From contig JAEXOU010000022.1 of the NCBI GenBank assembly GCA_023439125.1, positions 170,336 through 234,335 on the forward strand: a stretch of DNA of 64,000 nucleotides. Direction: 5' to 3'. The stretch comes from Bacillota bacterium (GTDB lineage Bacteria > Bacillota > Clostridia > Lachnospirales > Lachnospiraceae). Positions within the stretch are counted from its first letter, which is position 1. Every line of letters begins with the position of its first letter. This document shows, one piece after another, positions 9,789 through 19,454 of the stretch. Made by a program: the position numbers and the translations under genes. The notes beneath the pieces were generated by a model. That model made no database searches. It was not told the origin of the DNA and worked only from the letters and a program-made list of their open reading frames with translations.

Positions 9789-12080
9789 TCACTCGTAGTT
9801 CCTTACCCAGTTTTCATATTCAATGCTGGAAGCTAAATCTACTGTGCTATTCGAACCGAAACCGCCTCCAACGCCTGCCTGAAACTGAGTAAAATAATGC
9901 AAAAATTTTTGTTCTGCAGGAGCAGTATTATAATTACTAACTCCATAATTGATAATACTTCGAACAAGGTCTATATCAGCTGTTACAGTAGATTCGTATA
10001 GTTGTATCTCACCACCAGCAATGATTAATCCTTCAAAATCTGTATTTACAATAATATTTCCTGTCGCTACTACAATACCACAGTATCCCGAACTATCTGT
10101 GAGGTCTAGATTACTAATATAAAACGCTGAACTTGGGTTATCTATAAAAGCAACGCAAGCTTCATAAGTACTTACATTCGAGTCAAGATTAAGTATAATT
10201 TTTTTCACAGACGAATCAAATCCAAAACTTGATCCACTTGCAGCTTCTTTTGCAATTACTGATTGGCTACCTTCCTGAGAAATAATTGATTCAAAAATAG
10301 GATTTGAAGACTTATCTTCTAATCTTATATTCGGATCGCCTCCAGAACCAGTGGAACCCAAATACAATTGTCGTTCCTTGTATAAAGTAGCTAAATCACG
10401 TAACGGCTTTAACTTATCATCTGAGATTAAGTTCATATTATCAAAAGGATCTGTACTTGTTTCTGCAACTTTTTTGAACTTACCATCCTTATAGCAAAAT
10501 AAAGAGCTTGAATTTTTTATATACATGCTATCATTTAATATTATTTTATTTCCGGATTCGAGATAAGTAGCCATCTGACTTTCAAACCTCTTATACTCAT
10601 CTGAATTGGGATCACTGATATACTGATCAAAATAGCTATTTGCCGATTCCACATCCTTAAATTCCCAATAAAAATACACGATAGGAAGTAGAGAAGGGTC
10701 TAATTGATAATAATAGCTCGTAACTTTATTAACAGATAATAAACTAGCTAGCCCAGGATCTAATAATGAAGTGTCTAAAATATCTCCTGGTTTTCCTGAA
10801 GTAATTGCACCTTCATACTCCTCTTTTGTCATTGGATTATGTAGAGTTTTATCCGGTATATCCGTTCTTAGATATTTTTCTGGAACAAGATACATCGTCT
10901 GATTGCTTTTAACACCAATTCCTTGTCCCATTGCAATATCCGGCTCACTTGGAGAACCAGTTGCTGATCTTGAGATAAAAGTACGGCCAGCTAACAATAA
11001 AGAACTTAATCCACTTAAATCAATGGAACAATTTTTCCCATTGATTATAATTGAACTACTAAAATTCGCATTATTTGGATTACTATCCGAAACGGTATTC
11101 GATTTATTATAACTAAAACCTTGATAGGTACCATTTACAGTTACTTTGCTGTTTACGGCATTTAACACCAAATCATTCGAAACATAACATTTACCAGTAA
11201 TATCTAATTTAGCTTCATTGGAATTGGTACCTTTATTGGTTACAATGTTTTCCGTATAAATACTTGGACTATCGATTCCATCTCCAATCACAAGTGTTGT
11301 ATCATTCCTTACTTCAATATCTCCTCTGGTAATTAGCATGTTTCCTAATAATTTTAATAATCCATCATTTGCTACTACTCCGTCTTTACCGGCATATATG
11401 TTGCCATTAACCTGACTACTCGAGTTAGAATCCTTTGTACTTAGTTTATCGTTAGCAATGATTGCATACTTTGTGAATTCAGGATATTTATTATGTGTAG
11501 CAAATGACATCCCTGGGGAATGAATGACAAGATCAGTTTTAATTGTTGTTAACTGTTTATCATTTTCATTTTCCTGGCTGACTTTTATGTCTTTTAATAT
11601 AAGATATCTTTTTGAACTAGGATCCGCTTCATTACACTGAAAAATAAGTTGCCCATTTTCAGATTTAAATAAACCCCTTTTTCCATCACTCATACGCGCT
11701 TTGATTAAATCCACATTATAATTCGGAGAAAAATCATCTCCTGCGAGAGCAACCCTCATTTTAGTTAAGTATATTCGGTCAAACTCGAAAGAGATATTTT
11801 TTGAATTTTTCGTATAATCAGCGTAATTTCTTAATACCTCGTCATAAGCTGCAGTTAATGCTTCCGCTGAGAATTCCTCAATACTGCCCTTAATTTCTTG
11901 CATCGTTTCTTCTGCACTATAAAAATTTACTTCCGATTGCTCAGCAATTGTTTTCATCTGATAATTTATCATTGTCATAGATAGCACAATCGAACTTAAA
12001 ACTCCAATAAATGCTATTGCAACAACTACTAGTAAAAGTGTAGAACCATGGTTATTCTTTTTCCATTTGAACTTTTCCAT
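9789..12080 (-). CDS. Large PilX/GspK-like pilus component with beta-rich C-terminal region
   Basis: The 763-residue protein starts with a basic leader ending NNHG, then STLLLVVVAIAFIGVLSS. The glutamate at mature position 5 is absent, as is known for GspK-type minor pseudopilins. Residues 230-370 contain repeated short strands with many Gly, Asn and Asp (for example GNIYAGKDGVV and LLGNMLITRGDIEV), suggesting a beta-helix. The C-terminal part includes GLIIAGGEIQLYESTV. The ATG at 12080 is preferred because AAGAGGTGA lies 6 nt upstream, and it starts 1 bp after the preceding stop; an upstream start at 12137 would overlap the previous gene. It is much longer than classical PilX (about 200 residues), so the beta-rich part may be a tip or adhesive domain (inference). 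Confidence 0.75.
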   Translation of the reverse strand: MEKFKWKKNNHGSTLLLVVVAIAFIGVLSSIVLSMTMINYQMKTIAEQSEVNFYSAEETMQEIKGSIEEFSAEALTAAYDEVLRNYADYTKNSKNISFEFDRIYLTKMRVALAGDDFSPNYNVDLIKARMSDGKRGLFKSENGQLIFQCNEADPSSKRYLILKDIKVSQENENDKQLTTIKTDLVIHSPGMSFATHNKYPEFTKYAIIANDKLSTKDSNSSSQVNGNIYAGKDGVVANDGLLKLLGNMLITRGDIEVRNDTTLVIGDGIDSPSIYTENIVTNKGTNSNEAKLDITGKCYVSNDLVLNAVNSKVTVNGTYQGFSYNKSNTVSDSNPNNANFSSSIIINGKNCSIDLSGLSSLLLAGRTFISRSATGSPSEPDIAMGQGIGVKSNQTMYLVPEKYLRTDIPDKTLHNPMTKEEYEGAITSGKPGDILDTSLLDPGLASLLSVNKVTSYYYQLDPSLLPIVYFYWEFKDVESANSYFDQYISDPNSDEYKRFESQMATYLESGNKIILNDSMYIKNSSSLFCYKDGKFKKVAETSTDPFDNMNLISDDKLKPLRDLATLYKERQLYLGSTGSGGDPNIRLEDKSSNPIFESIISQEGSQSVIAKEAASGSSFGFDSSVKKIILNLDSNVSTYEACVAFIDNPSSAFYISNLDLTDSSGYCGIVVATGNIIVNTDFEGLIIAGGEIQLYESTVTADIDLVRSIINYGVSNYNTAPAEQKFLHYFTQFQAGVGGGFGSNSTVDLASSIEYENWVRNYE

Positions 12081-12081
12081 A

Positions 12082-13155
12082 CTATTCACCTCTTGTCGTT
12101 TCCATCTCTGAAATGATATTGTCAGTTGTGATATCATCTATGCCACGAAATGCTTGAACAATAACCTTTGTAAATCTTTTTTTATCATCGGTTAATATTA
12201 ACTTTTTATCATTATTTGTACTCAGACCTTTTTCATAATTCACATTAGAATGAACATCAATAGTACCTAAATTGTATCCACGTATTTCCGCATTCCTTGA
12301 TTCTGAAGGATCTTGGCAGACAACATAGAATGATAAATTCATCATTGCTGCATTGGTGATACTAATAACCTCAGTATCATCCAAAGTTGGATAGTAAAAG
12401 TAGTACATATTCTTAAATTCACTCTTAAGAAAAGTTTCTTCATATAGTGGATCACTCGTTGTACTAATACCATTCAATAAATCAATATTACTAGTATATA
12501 AGAAGTGAGCAGAAACAGATACCTTATCATCTCCTATATCATTCATTTCTATGATTAGTTTGCGTACCATTGAAGCTCGAATATCATCCTCGGAACGATC
12601 TAACATTGGTGAAAGATTAATATACTTCTCATAGAAAAAATACAAGGCTGCAAGATTATAGCTTTCATCATCAATAAATACTGCATTCTCATCTCCACCA
12701 ATGGCATTAATCTGTGGAATTTGTAATTTGTTATACTTAGGTCCACTAGCAATTTCCTCTTGATAAGGTAGATCATCAATCGTAATCAAAACTTTATATG
12801 GTACATCATCGATGACAATATTTCTCAGGAAATAATACTTACCTTTATCAACGAGTGTACTTCCATCCCAACTAGGAGTTGTCGCCACCTGGAAAGCCCC
12901 TCCTGTTGTTAGCACTAACTCTGTCATTTCTGGGTTCGCAGCTATATCTGCAAGTGTTTTGGTTCCCCTAATTTCCTCAAGTACCATTTGATTTGCTAAA
13001 GAGGCTCTTTGTACTCTTCTAGCTTGCGAATTGGTAGTAATAGAGGATGAAAAATACTGTGATAATGCAACACTTATGATTCCTAATAAAGCGAGACTTA
13101 CAATCACTTCAACCAAGGTAAAACCATGATTCTTTTTCTCAAATTTATCTTTCAT
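12082..13155 (-). CDS. Minor pseudopilin, PilV/GspI-like
   Basis: A 357-residue prepilin. The leader ends KKNHG, followed by FTLVEVIVSLALLGIIS with glutamate at mature position 5. Then comes RRVQRASLANQMVLEEI, typical of the amphipathic helix in PilV/GspI proteins. It is longer than the usual 130-200 residues, with a sizeable globular domain after residue 100. The stop codon lies 1 bp before the start of the next gene, which suggests coupled translation. Confidence 0.85.
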   Translation of the reverse strand: MKDKFEKKNHGFTLVEVIVSLALLGIISVALSQYFSSSITTNSQARRVQRASLANQMVLEEIRGTKTLADIAANPEMTELVLTTGGAFQVATTPSWDGSTLVDKGKYYFLRNIVIDDVPYKVLITIDDLPYQEEIASGPKYNKLQIPQINAIGGDENAVFIDDESYNLAALYFFYEKYINLSPMLDRSEDDIRASMVRKLIIEMNDIGDDKVSVSAHFLYTSNIDLLNGISTTSDPLYEETFLKSEFKNMYYFYYPTLDDTEVISITNAAMMNLSFYVVCQDPSESRNAEIRGYNLGTIDVHSNVNYEKGLSTNNDKKLILTDDKKRFTKVIVQAFRGIDDITTDNIISEMETTRGE

Positions 13156-13174
13156 ACTCTATCACCTACCTTTC

Positions 13175-13939
13175 TCACGGTTCTAATGTCTCTGGTTCTA
13201 ATGTCTCCGGTTCTAATGTCTCTGGTTCTAATATCTCTGGTTTTATATAACCATTAGATTCGAATAGATTATACTTTTTCAGCGGCACGTTTTCAAAATA
13301 AGGTTCTATATATGGTATCGCACCATTTGGTACACAATACATCGAAATTCCCATATCTCCTGAGATATCACCATTCGTAGTATCATAATGAATACTAAAT
13401 GATGTAATTGACATAGATTCAGGATATTGATTGAAAAAATCAATCATGTTTTTTGTATCTTCATAGGTTGTGGTAAACTCTAGCATCAAGTTCATATTAT
13501 AACCTGTGAGTTGTGTACTATTAGTTGCTGTTGCTGTAGTAGCTTCTGCTGTTGCTTGAGTTTCATCATTTGCTATATCTGCATTATAAAATGTTTTAAT
13601 GTCGGAAAACGAGATGGTACCTACTTTTACATTGCATTTCTCTTCCATATCTCGCATGATTGCAATTGCCTTTTCTTGTGTTAAATTGGTTGGAAAACTG
13701 CTTAAGAACTTTTGACTATCTTCTGCATACATTTTTATCTCTTCCTGCAGCTTTTTCACTTGCAGCTCTTTATTCTGATAACCTTTTAGTTCCATCTCCA
13801 ATTTTGCTATCTCTTCTTTAATCTCATCCACTTTTCTATTATTCGGCATATAGACAAAAAAGAGAGAGCATAATACTACAATAAGAGAAAGAAAAATAAA
13901 AAGAGTTCTTCGGTCCTTATCTGATAAATGTAACTTCAT
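13175..13939 (-). CDS. pilO: PilO-like pilus alignment protein
   Basis: A 254-residue protein with one N-terminal membrane helix (residues 13-30, IFLSLIVVLCSLFFVY), a coiled coil (about 33-70) and an alpha/beta domain. This is the layout of PilO, which links the inner-membrane PilM/PilN platform to the cell envelope. It lies 11 bp downstream of a PilM-PilN fusion, which supports the assignment. The C-terminus is unusual: it ends in tandem copies of the pentapeptide ETLEP, encoded by a 15-bp repeat, giving an acidic, proline-rich tail not expected in the family. Confidence 0.8.
   Translation of the reverse strand: MKLHLSDKDRRTLFIFLSLIVVLCSLFFVYMPNNRKVDEIKEEIAKLEMELKGYQNKELQVKKLQEEIKMYAEDSQKFLSSFPTNLTQEKAIAIMRDMEEKCNVKVGTISFSDIKTFYNADIANDETQATAEATTATATNSTQLTGYNMNLMLEFTTTYEDTKNMIDFFNQYPESMSITSFSIHYDTTNGDISGDMGISMYCVPNGAIPYIEPYFENVPLKKYNLFESNGYIKPEILEPETLEPETLEPETLEP
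13179..13238 (-). repeat. 15-bp tandem repeat encoding ETLEP at the PilO C-terminus
   Basis: Four near-identical copies of GGTTCTAATGTCTCT (plus strand) run from 13179 to 13238, with single-base differences, and encode ILEP/TLEP units directly before the stop codon. Such in-frame repeats can change copy number by slippage. Confidence 0.9.
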
Positions 13940-13950
13940 TTTTTCTCCTC

Positions 13951-15636
13951 CTATTCTTGGCTTGTAGTTTGCTCAACTTGTTCCATATTTTCAATGTCAC
14001 TTATAGAAATAGAATATACAAAAGATACCGAATAACTAACCGAATTACTTATTGTTTCGCTATCCTGGCTTTGCTCAAGAGCAGGAACGAAAACATTGCT
14101 TACATAAGGGATTGTTTTTAACTGTTTTATGAACTCACCTGCATTTGCTGTATCCGTGCTTATAACCGACATTGTAATTGTAATATCACTTACATCGAAT
14201 GAAGTGATCATTGTGTTCTTAGGTATTCTTTCTTCTATATCTGAGATTAACTTGTTAAGAATCTCATTTGGAGTAATCGTTGAATAATATAATGCAGAAT
14301 ATTTTTCATAGGATTGTTTTGCATTATCATGTTCACTGAATATACTAAGAACATATTTCTTATCTTCAATTTGTTTCTCGATTATTTCCTTTTCATCGAG
14401 TATATTATTCTTTACAAATTGAGAAAACACAATCAACACTGCACTTGCCAATACAGATAATCCAAATATGATTGTCATCGTTGCTCGATTGCTTTTCAAG
14501 TTTTTTGTATTGATTACTTCTGGTAAAACAAAATGAATTGGATGGATTACACTACCCATACAAGTAGGATACTCTACCATATTCTCCTTTTGTTTTCCTT
14601 TCTCATTCACCGTATGGATAGAATAATAGGATTCAACAGCTCTTACTTCTAGACCAGTTACATTACTAAGTAATTTTGTAATGCCATTAATTTTTGCACC
14701 TACACCCGAAAGATATAATACAGTTATATTTCGTCCGTTCGATTTTGAGTTGTAATAATCCAAGATTCGAGATAGATGCATAATTAACTTCTGTACGACA
14801 AGGGTAATTTCCTCTTTTGCACGCTGTTCTGCTTTTGCTTTATTAAAGCCTTCATATCCAACTTGGAAATTAACAATTTCTTTTGTCTCTTTTACTGGAA
14901 ACTGATAATTTAAGACGATTTCTTCACAAAGATAATGAAAGGCTTTTTCTTCATCCTCATATCCTAAAACTGGTTGATCCAAGACAGCTTGCACGATATC
15001 ATAAGCACCAAAACTTATCGTTCTCTGTAATGCTAACATTCCATTGTCAATAATAGTTACAATGGATGACATCTCATCAAGATTAATGCATAAGCTAAGG
15101 CCCTTACCAACTTCTCTCTTAATAATCTGATAATAGGAATTTCCTGAGTAATCAAGACTTACAATATGTAATCCTGTTAACTTTGCTATATCATAATAAC
15201 CACGAATTAATTCAGCAGGCGCTGCCAAAACAAGGACACGAATATTTTTTTCATCTTTATGATTTTTCTTTTCTAATACATAATGAGAAATCGTGTAATC
15301 GGATAAATCCATAGGAAAATACTCGCTCTTTCCTGATTCAATAATCTGAGCGATTTTATTGTTACTTACATATGGTATTACAACCTCACGATTAGCAATT
15401 TTATTCGATGTAATTGTAAAAATAACATTTGTATTTCTAAACCCATGATTTCTTAAATTTTCTTTTAGCAAAGCTGAATAGGTCGCCTTATCACGAAACA
15501 ATCCATCTTCTATGCAGTTCTCTGGATTTTGAAATGTTACATGTTGATAAATACAAGGATTTTTTTTACCATAACTAATCTCACAGATTTTAGTGGTTTT
15601 TAATCCTATTTCAATACTCAATACTCTCGTAGCCAC
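13951..15636 (-). CDS. PilM-PilN fusion, pilus inner-membrane platform
   Basis: A 561-residue protein. Residues 1-365 look like PilM, an actin-fold protein: VLSIEIGLKTTKICEI gives the phosphate-1-like start, and VLYLSGVGAKINGI the later nucleotide-binding segment. After a linker comes one membrane helix (about 383-403) and a coiled coil, then a small alpha/beta domain with PNEILNKLISDIEERIPKN and ITMSVIS, which is characteristic of PilN. In most bacteria PilM and PilN are separate proteins that bind each other through the PilN N-terminal tail; here they are one polypeptide. The adjacent downstream gene is PilO-like, completing the M-N-O order. The assignment rests on architecture and gene order. 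Confidence 0.85.
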   Translation of the reverse strand: MATRVLSIEIGLKTTKICEISYGKKNPCIYQHVTFQNPENCIEDGLFRDKATYSALLKENLRNHGFRNTNVIFTITSNKIANREVVIPYVSNNKIAQIIESGKSEYFPMDLSDYTISHYVLEKKNHKDEKNIRVLVLAAPAELIRGYYDIAKLTGLHIVSLDYSGNSYYQIIKREVGKGLSLCINLDEMSSIVTIIDNGMLALQRTISFGAYDIVQAVLDQPVLGYEDEEKAFHYLCEEIVLNYQFPVKETKEIVNFQVGYEGFNKAKAEQRAKEEITLVVQKLIMHLSRILDYYNSKSNGRNITVLYLSGVGAKINGITKLLSNVTGLEVRAVESYYSIHTVNEKGKQKENMVEYPTCMGSVIHPIHFVLPEVINTKNLKSNRATMTIIFGLSVLASAVLIVFSQFVKNNILDEKEIIEKQIEDKKYVLSIFSEHDNAKQSYEKYSALYYSTITPNEILNKLISDIEERIPKNTMITSFDVSDITITMSVISTDTANAGEFIKQLKTIPYVSNVFVPALEQSQDSETISNSVSYSVSFVYSISISDIENMEQVEQTTSQE

Positions 15637-15737
15637 TTAGTTCTTCCTCCTTATGCATTATAATGAAACAACATTAATTTCTATATCGAAACGATCCCAT
15701 ATAACCAGAGTGACTTATCTATCTCTTACCTATAAGA

Positions 15738-16490
15738 TCAGTTATTTCCAAAAGCAAGATACCAATTCCAAAATTCATTACCATAGAGCATTGCAAGAAA
15801 AATTCCCATGGATAAATATGGACCAAACGCTAACTTATGCTCGACTTTACTTATTTTCATTCGTGCAATATGAATGATTGAGCCAAGAATCGCACCGAGA
15901 AATAGTGCTAGAATAATTAACTTCCAACCAAGTAACAGACCACAGGCAGCCATTAGCTTAATATCGCCACCACCAATTCCTCTTCCACGGGTTATTACGT
16001 ACAGTATTAACAAGAATGTACTAACGGAAAAAAATCCTACGACATAATTACTCCAATTTGGTAAATCCATGAATAATCGTAATAACCCAAGAAGAAAGAG
16101 AAAAACATTAATACCAAACGGTATTTCAAATGTTTTAAAATCAATCACACTCAATACAATAAGAGCTGATGTAGCAAGGCAATAAATAACACTGACAAAA
16201 TTAATTCCATTTATAGAAAATATAATAAAGTACAAACAGGCATTCAGCGCCTCAATCAAAGGATACTGAAGGGATATCCTCTGATGACATTTCCTACATT
16301 TCCCTCTCAATCCAATAAAACTAAATAATGGAATTAAGTCGTACCAAGATAATTGATATCCGCAATTCATACAATGGGATCTTGACCAAACAATCGTTTC
16401 TCTTTTCGGTATTCGATAAATGCATACATTTAAAAAACTTCCGATTAATAAACCATACATGAGCGAAATGCTATATATCAATATCTTCAT
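15738..16490 (-). CDS. pilD: Prepilin peptidase and N-methyltransferase (A24 family)
   Basis: A 250-residue multi-pass membrane protein. The N-terminal cytoplasmic loop has paired cysteines, CMNCGYQLSWYDLIPLFSF and CRKCHQR, the zinc-binding element of bifunctional prepilin peptidases. The two catalytic aspartates are visible in VIDFKTFEIP and in RGIGGGDIKLM. It cuts the leader of the pilins encoded on both sides and methylates the new N-terminus. It lies between the major pilin gene and the pilM-pilN fusion. About 100 bp of non-coding sequence separates it from the fusion gene, with nothing obvious in it. Confidence 0.95.
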   Translation of the reverse strand: MKILIYSISLMYGLLIGSFLNVCIYRIPKRETIVWSRSHCMNCGYQLSWYDLIPLFSFIGLRGKCRKCHQRISLQYPLIEALNACLYFIIFSINGINFVSVIYCLATSALIVLSVIDFKTFEIPFGINVFLFLLGLLRLFMDLPNWSNYVVGFFSVSTFLLILYVITRGRGIGGGDIKLMAACGLLLGWKLIILALFLGAILGSIIHIARMKISKVEHKLAFGPYLSMGIFLAMLYGNEFWNWYLAFGNN

Positions 16491-16551
16491 TTGTTTTCCC
16501 TTTCACAGAAGAGGCGGAATAATCCACCTCTTCCAAAACTTTCGTTATGTA

Positions 16552-17046
16552 CTATTTCGATTCTATCGTTTCTAATACTTTAGTACCATCAGATAAAAAT
16601 GCTTCACACGTTATCTTTCCAAAACTATCTCCATCATATATAATCTTGATTGTTTGAACATCTTTGCCATTAGGTGAGGATGCTTCCTCATTGAAATAAT
16701 CCCATGCACCACCACTAGTAACACCAACTAAGCCTAACCATTCTTCTATTAAACCATCACAGGTAGGGGAAACAGTTTCGCTACCGTCACTTATCGTTAT
16801 TGTGTAATCTTGATTTTCTACTTCATCTGCATTGAACGCGAATGCAGATACTGCTGCTGTATGGAATTTGCCTAGTAATGTATTATCATTTGATTCCTTC
16901 GACTTGTTCAAATAAGGCAATACTTGTGTACCAACAACTCCCATTAAAATAGCCATAATACTGATTACAATAATTAACTCAACAAGTGAAAAACCTTCAT
17001 TCTTGGATTTCTTCATCTTTCCAATCCATCTCATCATTCTCTTCAT
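16552..17046 (-). CDS. pilA: Type IV pilin, probable major subunit
   Basis: A 164-residue prepilin with a basic leader of about 18 residues ending NEG, then FSLVELIIVISIMAILMG with glutamate at mature position 5. The compact globular domain has an even strand pattern and ends soon after DGTKVLETIESK. AGGAGAATAAAATT precedes the ATG, a strong site. Its size, its position between the core assembly genes (pilC) and the peptidase, and its standard leader make it the best candidate for the major pilin. The minor pilins are grouped further downstream. Confidence 0.85.
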   Translation of the reverse strand: MKRMMRWIGKMKKSKNEGFSLVELIIVISIMAILMGVVGTQVLPYLNKSKESNDNTLLGKFHTAAVSAFAFNADEVENQDYTITISDGSETVSPTCDGLIEEWLGLVGVTSGGAWDYFNEEASSPNGKDVQTIKIIYDGDSFGKITCEAFLSDGTKVLETIESK

Positions 17047-17121
17047 AATTTTATTCTCCTTTTAAAATAAATTTATTAACAATGACTTTGCCTTCATTCA
17101 AAGTCATATGTCAATCCAACA

Positions 17122-18336
17122 TTAAGCATTGCCAATATTGCTGTAGATACCAAGCATTGGCGACATAACTGCTATGATGATAACACCAACAACACCAGCT
17201 AATAAGATAATTATTAATGGTTCCATCATTGAGGTTAGACCTTTTGTGGTAGACTCCACTTCATCTTCATAATAATCTGCTAGATTATCAAGCATTTGCT
17301 CTAGATTACCTGTTTCTTCACCAATTTTTGTCATATGACATAATCTAGGTGGTAAAATCTCTGATTTAATCATCGGTTCTGAAAGCGGTACTCCTCTTGA
17401 TACTTCCTCCTTTGTATTCGCAAAGATTTCTCTAATAATTTTATTATTAATTGTTCTAGAAGTGATTTCAAGTGCATCAATCATACTGATACCTGCTGCT
17501 GTTAATGTGCTCATCGTTCGTGCAAACTTTGCGCAGGAGGATTTAAGCGTTAATTTTCCAAACATCGGTGCCTTAATGGAAAGCTTCGCAAAGAATAACT
17601 TTCCTGCATCTGATGTCTTAAAGATAATAATGACAACTACGAGGCTTACAACCCCAAGTAAAATAAGATACCATTTTTCTACAAAGAAGTCACTCATACC
17701 CATAACTGCTTTTGTCATAACAGGAAGTTCCATATCCATATCATCGAACATACTTTTAAAGTTTGGTACTACTTTTAACATCATTAAAACAATAACTCCA
17801 ATCGCAACCACCAGTACTACGATTGGATAAATCATTGCCCCCTTAATCATCGATTTTAACTTGGCATCTTTATCAAACTGCTTTGCCATACGATCTAAGG
17901 CTACTTCCATACTACCAGATGCCTCTCCTGCTTCCATCATATTAATTAAAATTGATGGAAATGTGTCTCCTTGTAATCGCATTGCACCTGCTAACGTTTC
18001 ACCAGATTCAACTCCAGTCTGAACATCCTTGATTGCTTTTTTTAATCTTTTATTCTCAGTTTCAATATAGAGCATATTCAGTGCTTCAACAATGGTAATA
18101 CCAGCTTGTAAGATACTTTTAAACTGTCGACAAAATATTGCAAGGTCTTTTGTTTTGATTTTGTTCATAAAAGATAAATTAATATCTTTATTCAAAGCAC
18201 TCTGTTCTTTTACTGAAATGATAAAATTACCTTCCGTACGAAGAGCACTTGAGACTCGTTCTGCATTTTCTGCTTCCACACGACCCTTTTTTCTTTTACC
18301 TGAACTTAGAATTACTTCGTATTCAAAAACAGCCAC
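17122..18336 (-). CDS. pilC: PilC/GspF inner-membrane platform protein
   Basis: A 404-residue protein with two GspF domains (about 60-190 and 265-390). Membrane segments lie near 170-190, 220-238 and 375-400, ending in a hydrophobic stretch. Typical motifs are FCRQFKSILQAGITIVEAL and the second-domain FARTMSTLTAAGISMIDAL. It couples the PilB and PilT motors to pilin insertion. It sits 20 bp after pilT, and its length matches the family. Confidence 0.95.
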   Translation of the reverse strand: MAVFEYEVILSSGKRKKGRVEAENAERVSSALRTEGNFIISVKEQSALNKDINLSFMNKIKTKDLAIFCRQFKSILQAGITIVEALNMLYIETENKRLKKAIKDVQTGVESGETLAGAMRLQGDTFPSILINMMEAGEASGSMEVALDRMAKQFDKDAKLKSMIKGAMIYPIVVLVVAIGVIVLMMLKVVPNFKSMFDDMDMELPVMTKAVMGMSDFFVEKWYLILLGVVSLVVVIIIFKTSDAGKLFFAKLSIKAPMFGKLTLKSSCAKFARTMSTLTAAGISMIDALEITSRTINNKIIREIFANTKEEVSRGVPLSEPMIKSEILPPRLCHMTKIGEETGNLEQMLDNLADYYEDEVESTTKGLTSMMEPLIIILLAGVVGVIIIAVMSPMLGIYSNIGNA

Positions 18337-18356
18337 ATGCTACCTCCTTTGTTTCT

Positions 18357-19415
18357 TTACATTAAGAATCTTTTTGACATTGAGACTGGATCCTGTGCAA
18401 AATTTATCGCGGATTCTGTTTTTATCTTTTTTGCCTTCCAAAGATCAAATAGAGCATCATCCATTGTAATCATACCTTGCTTTCTGCTCGTCTGTAATAC
18501 AGATCCAATCATATGTGTTTTGGATTCACGAATATGATTCTTAATCGCTGGATTCTCGATCATGATTTCAAATGCTGCTACACGTCCCTTCTCATCAGCG
18601 GTAGGTAGTAGCTGCTGTGAAATAACAGCCTCTAGTACCGAAGCTAACTGAGTACGAATTTGTTGTTGTTGATGTGGTGGAAATACATCAATAATACGAT
18701 CAATCGTTTCTGCAGAACCAATGGTGTGTAGGGTGGAAAACACAAGATGTCCTGTTTCAGCTGCGCTAATCGCTGTACTGATTGTTTCAAGATCTCGCAT
18801 CTCTCCAACTAGAATAACATCCGGGTCTTCACGAAGTGCTGCTCTTAATGCATTGGAATATGATAAGGTATCTTGTCCTAATTCACGTTGATTTACGATT
18901 GCTCGTTTATGATTATGTAAGTACTCGATTGGGTCTTCGATTGTAATAATATGTGATGGATAGTTTTCATTGATTCGGTCCACCAATGACGCTAACGTAG
19001 TTGATTTACCACTTCCAGTCGGTCCAGTTACTAAAATCAAGCCTCGACGTTTTTTTGTTAACTCAACAATTGAAGAAGGCAGTCCCAAATCATCTGGTTT
19101 TGGAATATTCATCGTAATCAGACGAATAACAGCAGCATATGAGTTACGCTGTTTATAAACATTCACTCGATATCGTCCTTCATTAACAATTGAGTAAGAA
19201 AAGTCAACCTCACCACTTTCTTCTAGAATGGCACTCGTACGCTCATTCATTAAGCTATGAACCAAAAACTCGACATCCACCGGTTTTAAAATCTCCTGAT
19301 ATACATCAACTAATGCACCATTGATACGAAATTTTGGTGGTATACCAACCGTAAGATGTAAATCCGAAGCTTTATATTTTTTTGCTTCACGCAAAAGCTG
19401 ATCCATCGTATACAT
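18357..19415 (-). CDS. pilT: PilT retraction ATPase
   Basis: A 352-residue secretion ATPase. Walker A is GPTGSGKST, the Asp box is TIEDPIEYLH, Walker B is VILVGEMRD, and a His box is visible in GHLVFSTLHT. The C-terminal RESKTHMIGSVLQTSRKQGM is the PilT-type tail that follows the AIRNLIRE region. The protein depolymerises the pilus and drives twitching motility. It lies between pilB and pilC, so both extension and retraction motors are present. Confidence 0.95.
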   Translation of the reverse strand: MYTMDQLLREAKKYKASDLHLTVGIPPKFRINGALVDVYQEILKPVDVEFLVHSLMNERTSAILEESGEVDFSYSIVNEGRYRVNVYKQRNSYAAVIRLITMNIPKPDDLGLPSSIVELTKKRRGLILVTGPTGSGKSTTLASLVDRINENYPSHIITIEDPIEYLHNHKRAIVNQRELGQDTLSYSNALRAALREDPDVILVGEMRDLETISTAISAAETGHLVFSTLHTIGSAETIDRIIDVFPPHQQQQIRTQLASVLEAVISQQLLPTADEKGRVAAFEIMIENPAIKNHIRESKTHMIGSVLQTSRKQGMITMDDALFDLWKAKKIKTESAINFAQDPVSMSKRFLM

Positions 19416-19454
19416 ATGATTCTCCTATATGTTTATTAATCAAACACCTTTCTT

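Noticed and set aside
12081..12137. Upstream start for the PilX-like protein at 12137
   Set aside because: It would overlap the preceding pseudopilin gene by 56 bp, whereas the ATG at 12080 has a strong ribosome site and a prepilin-like leader.
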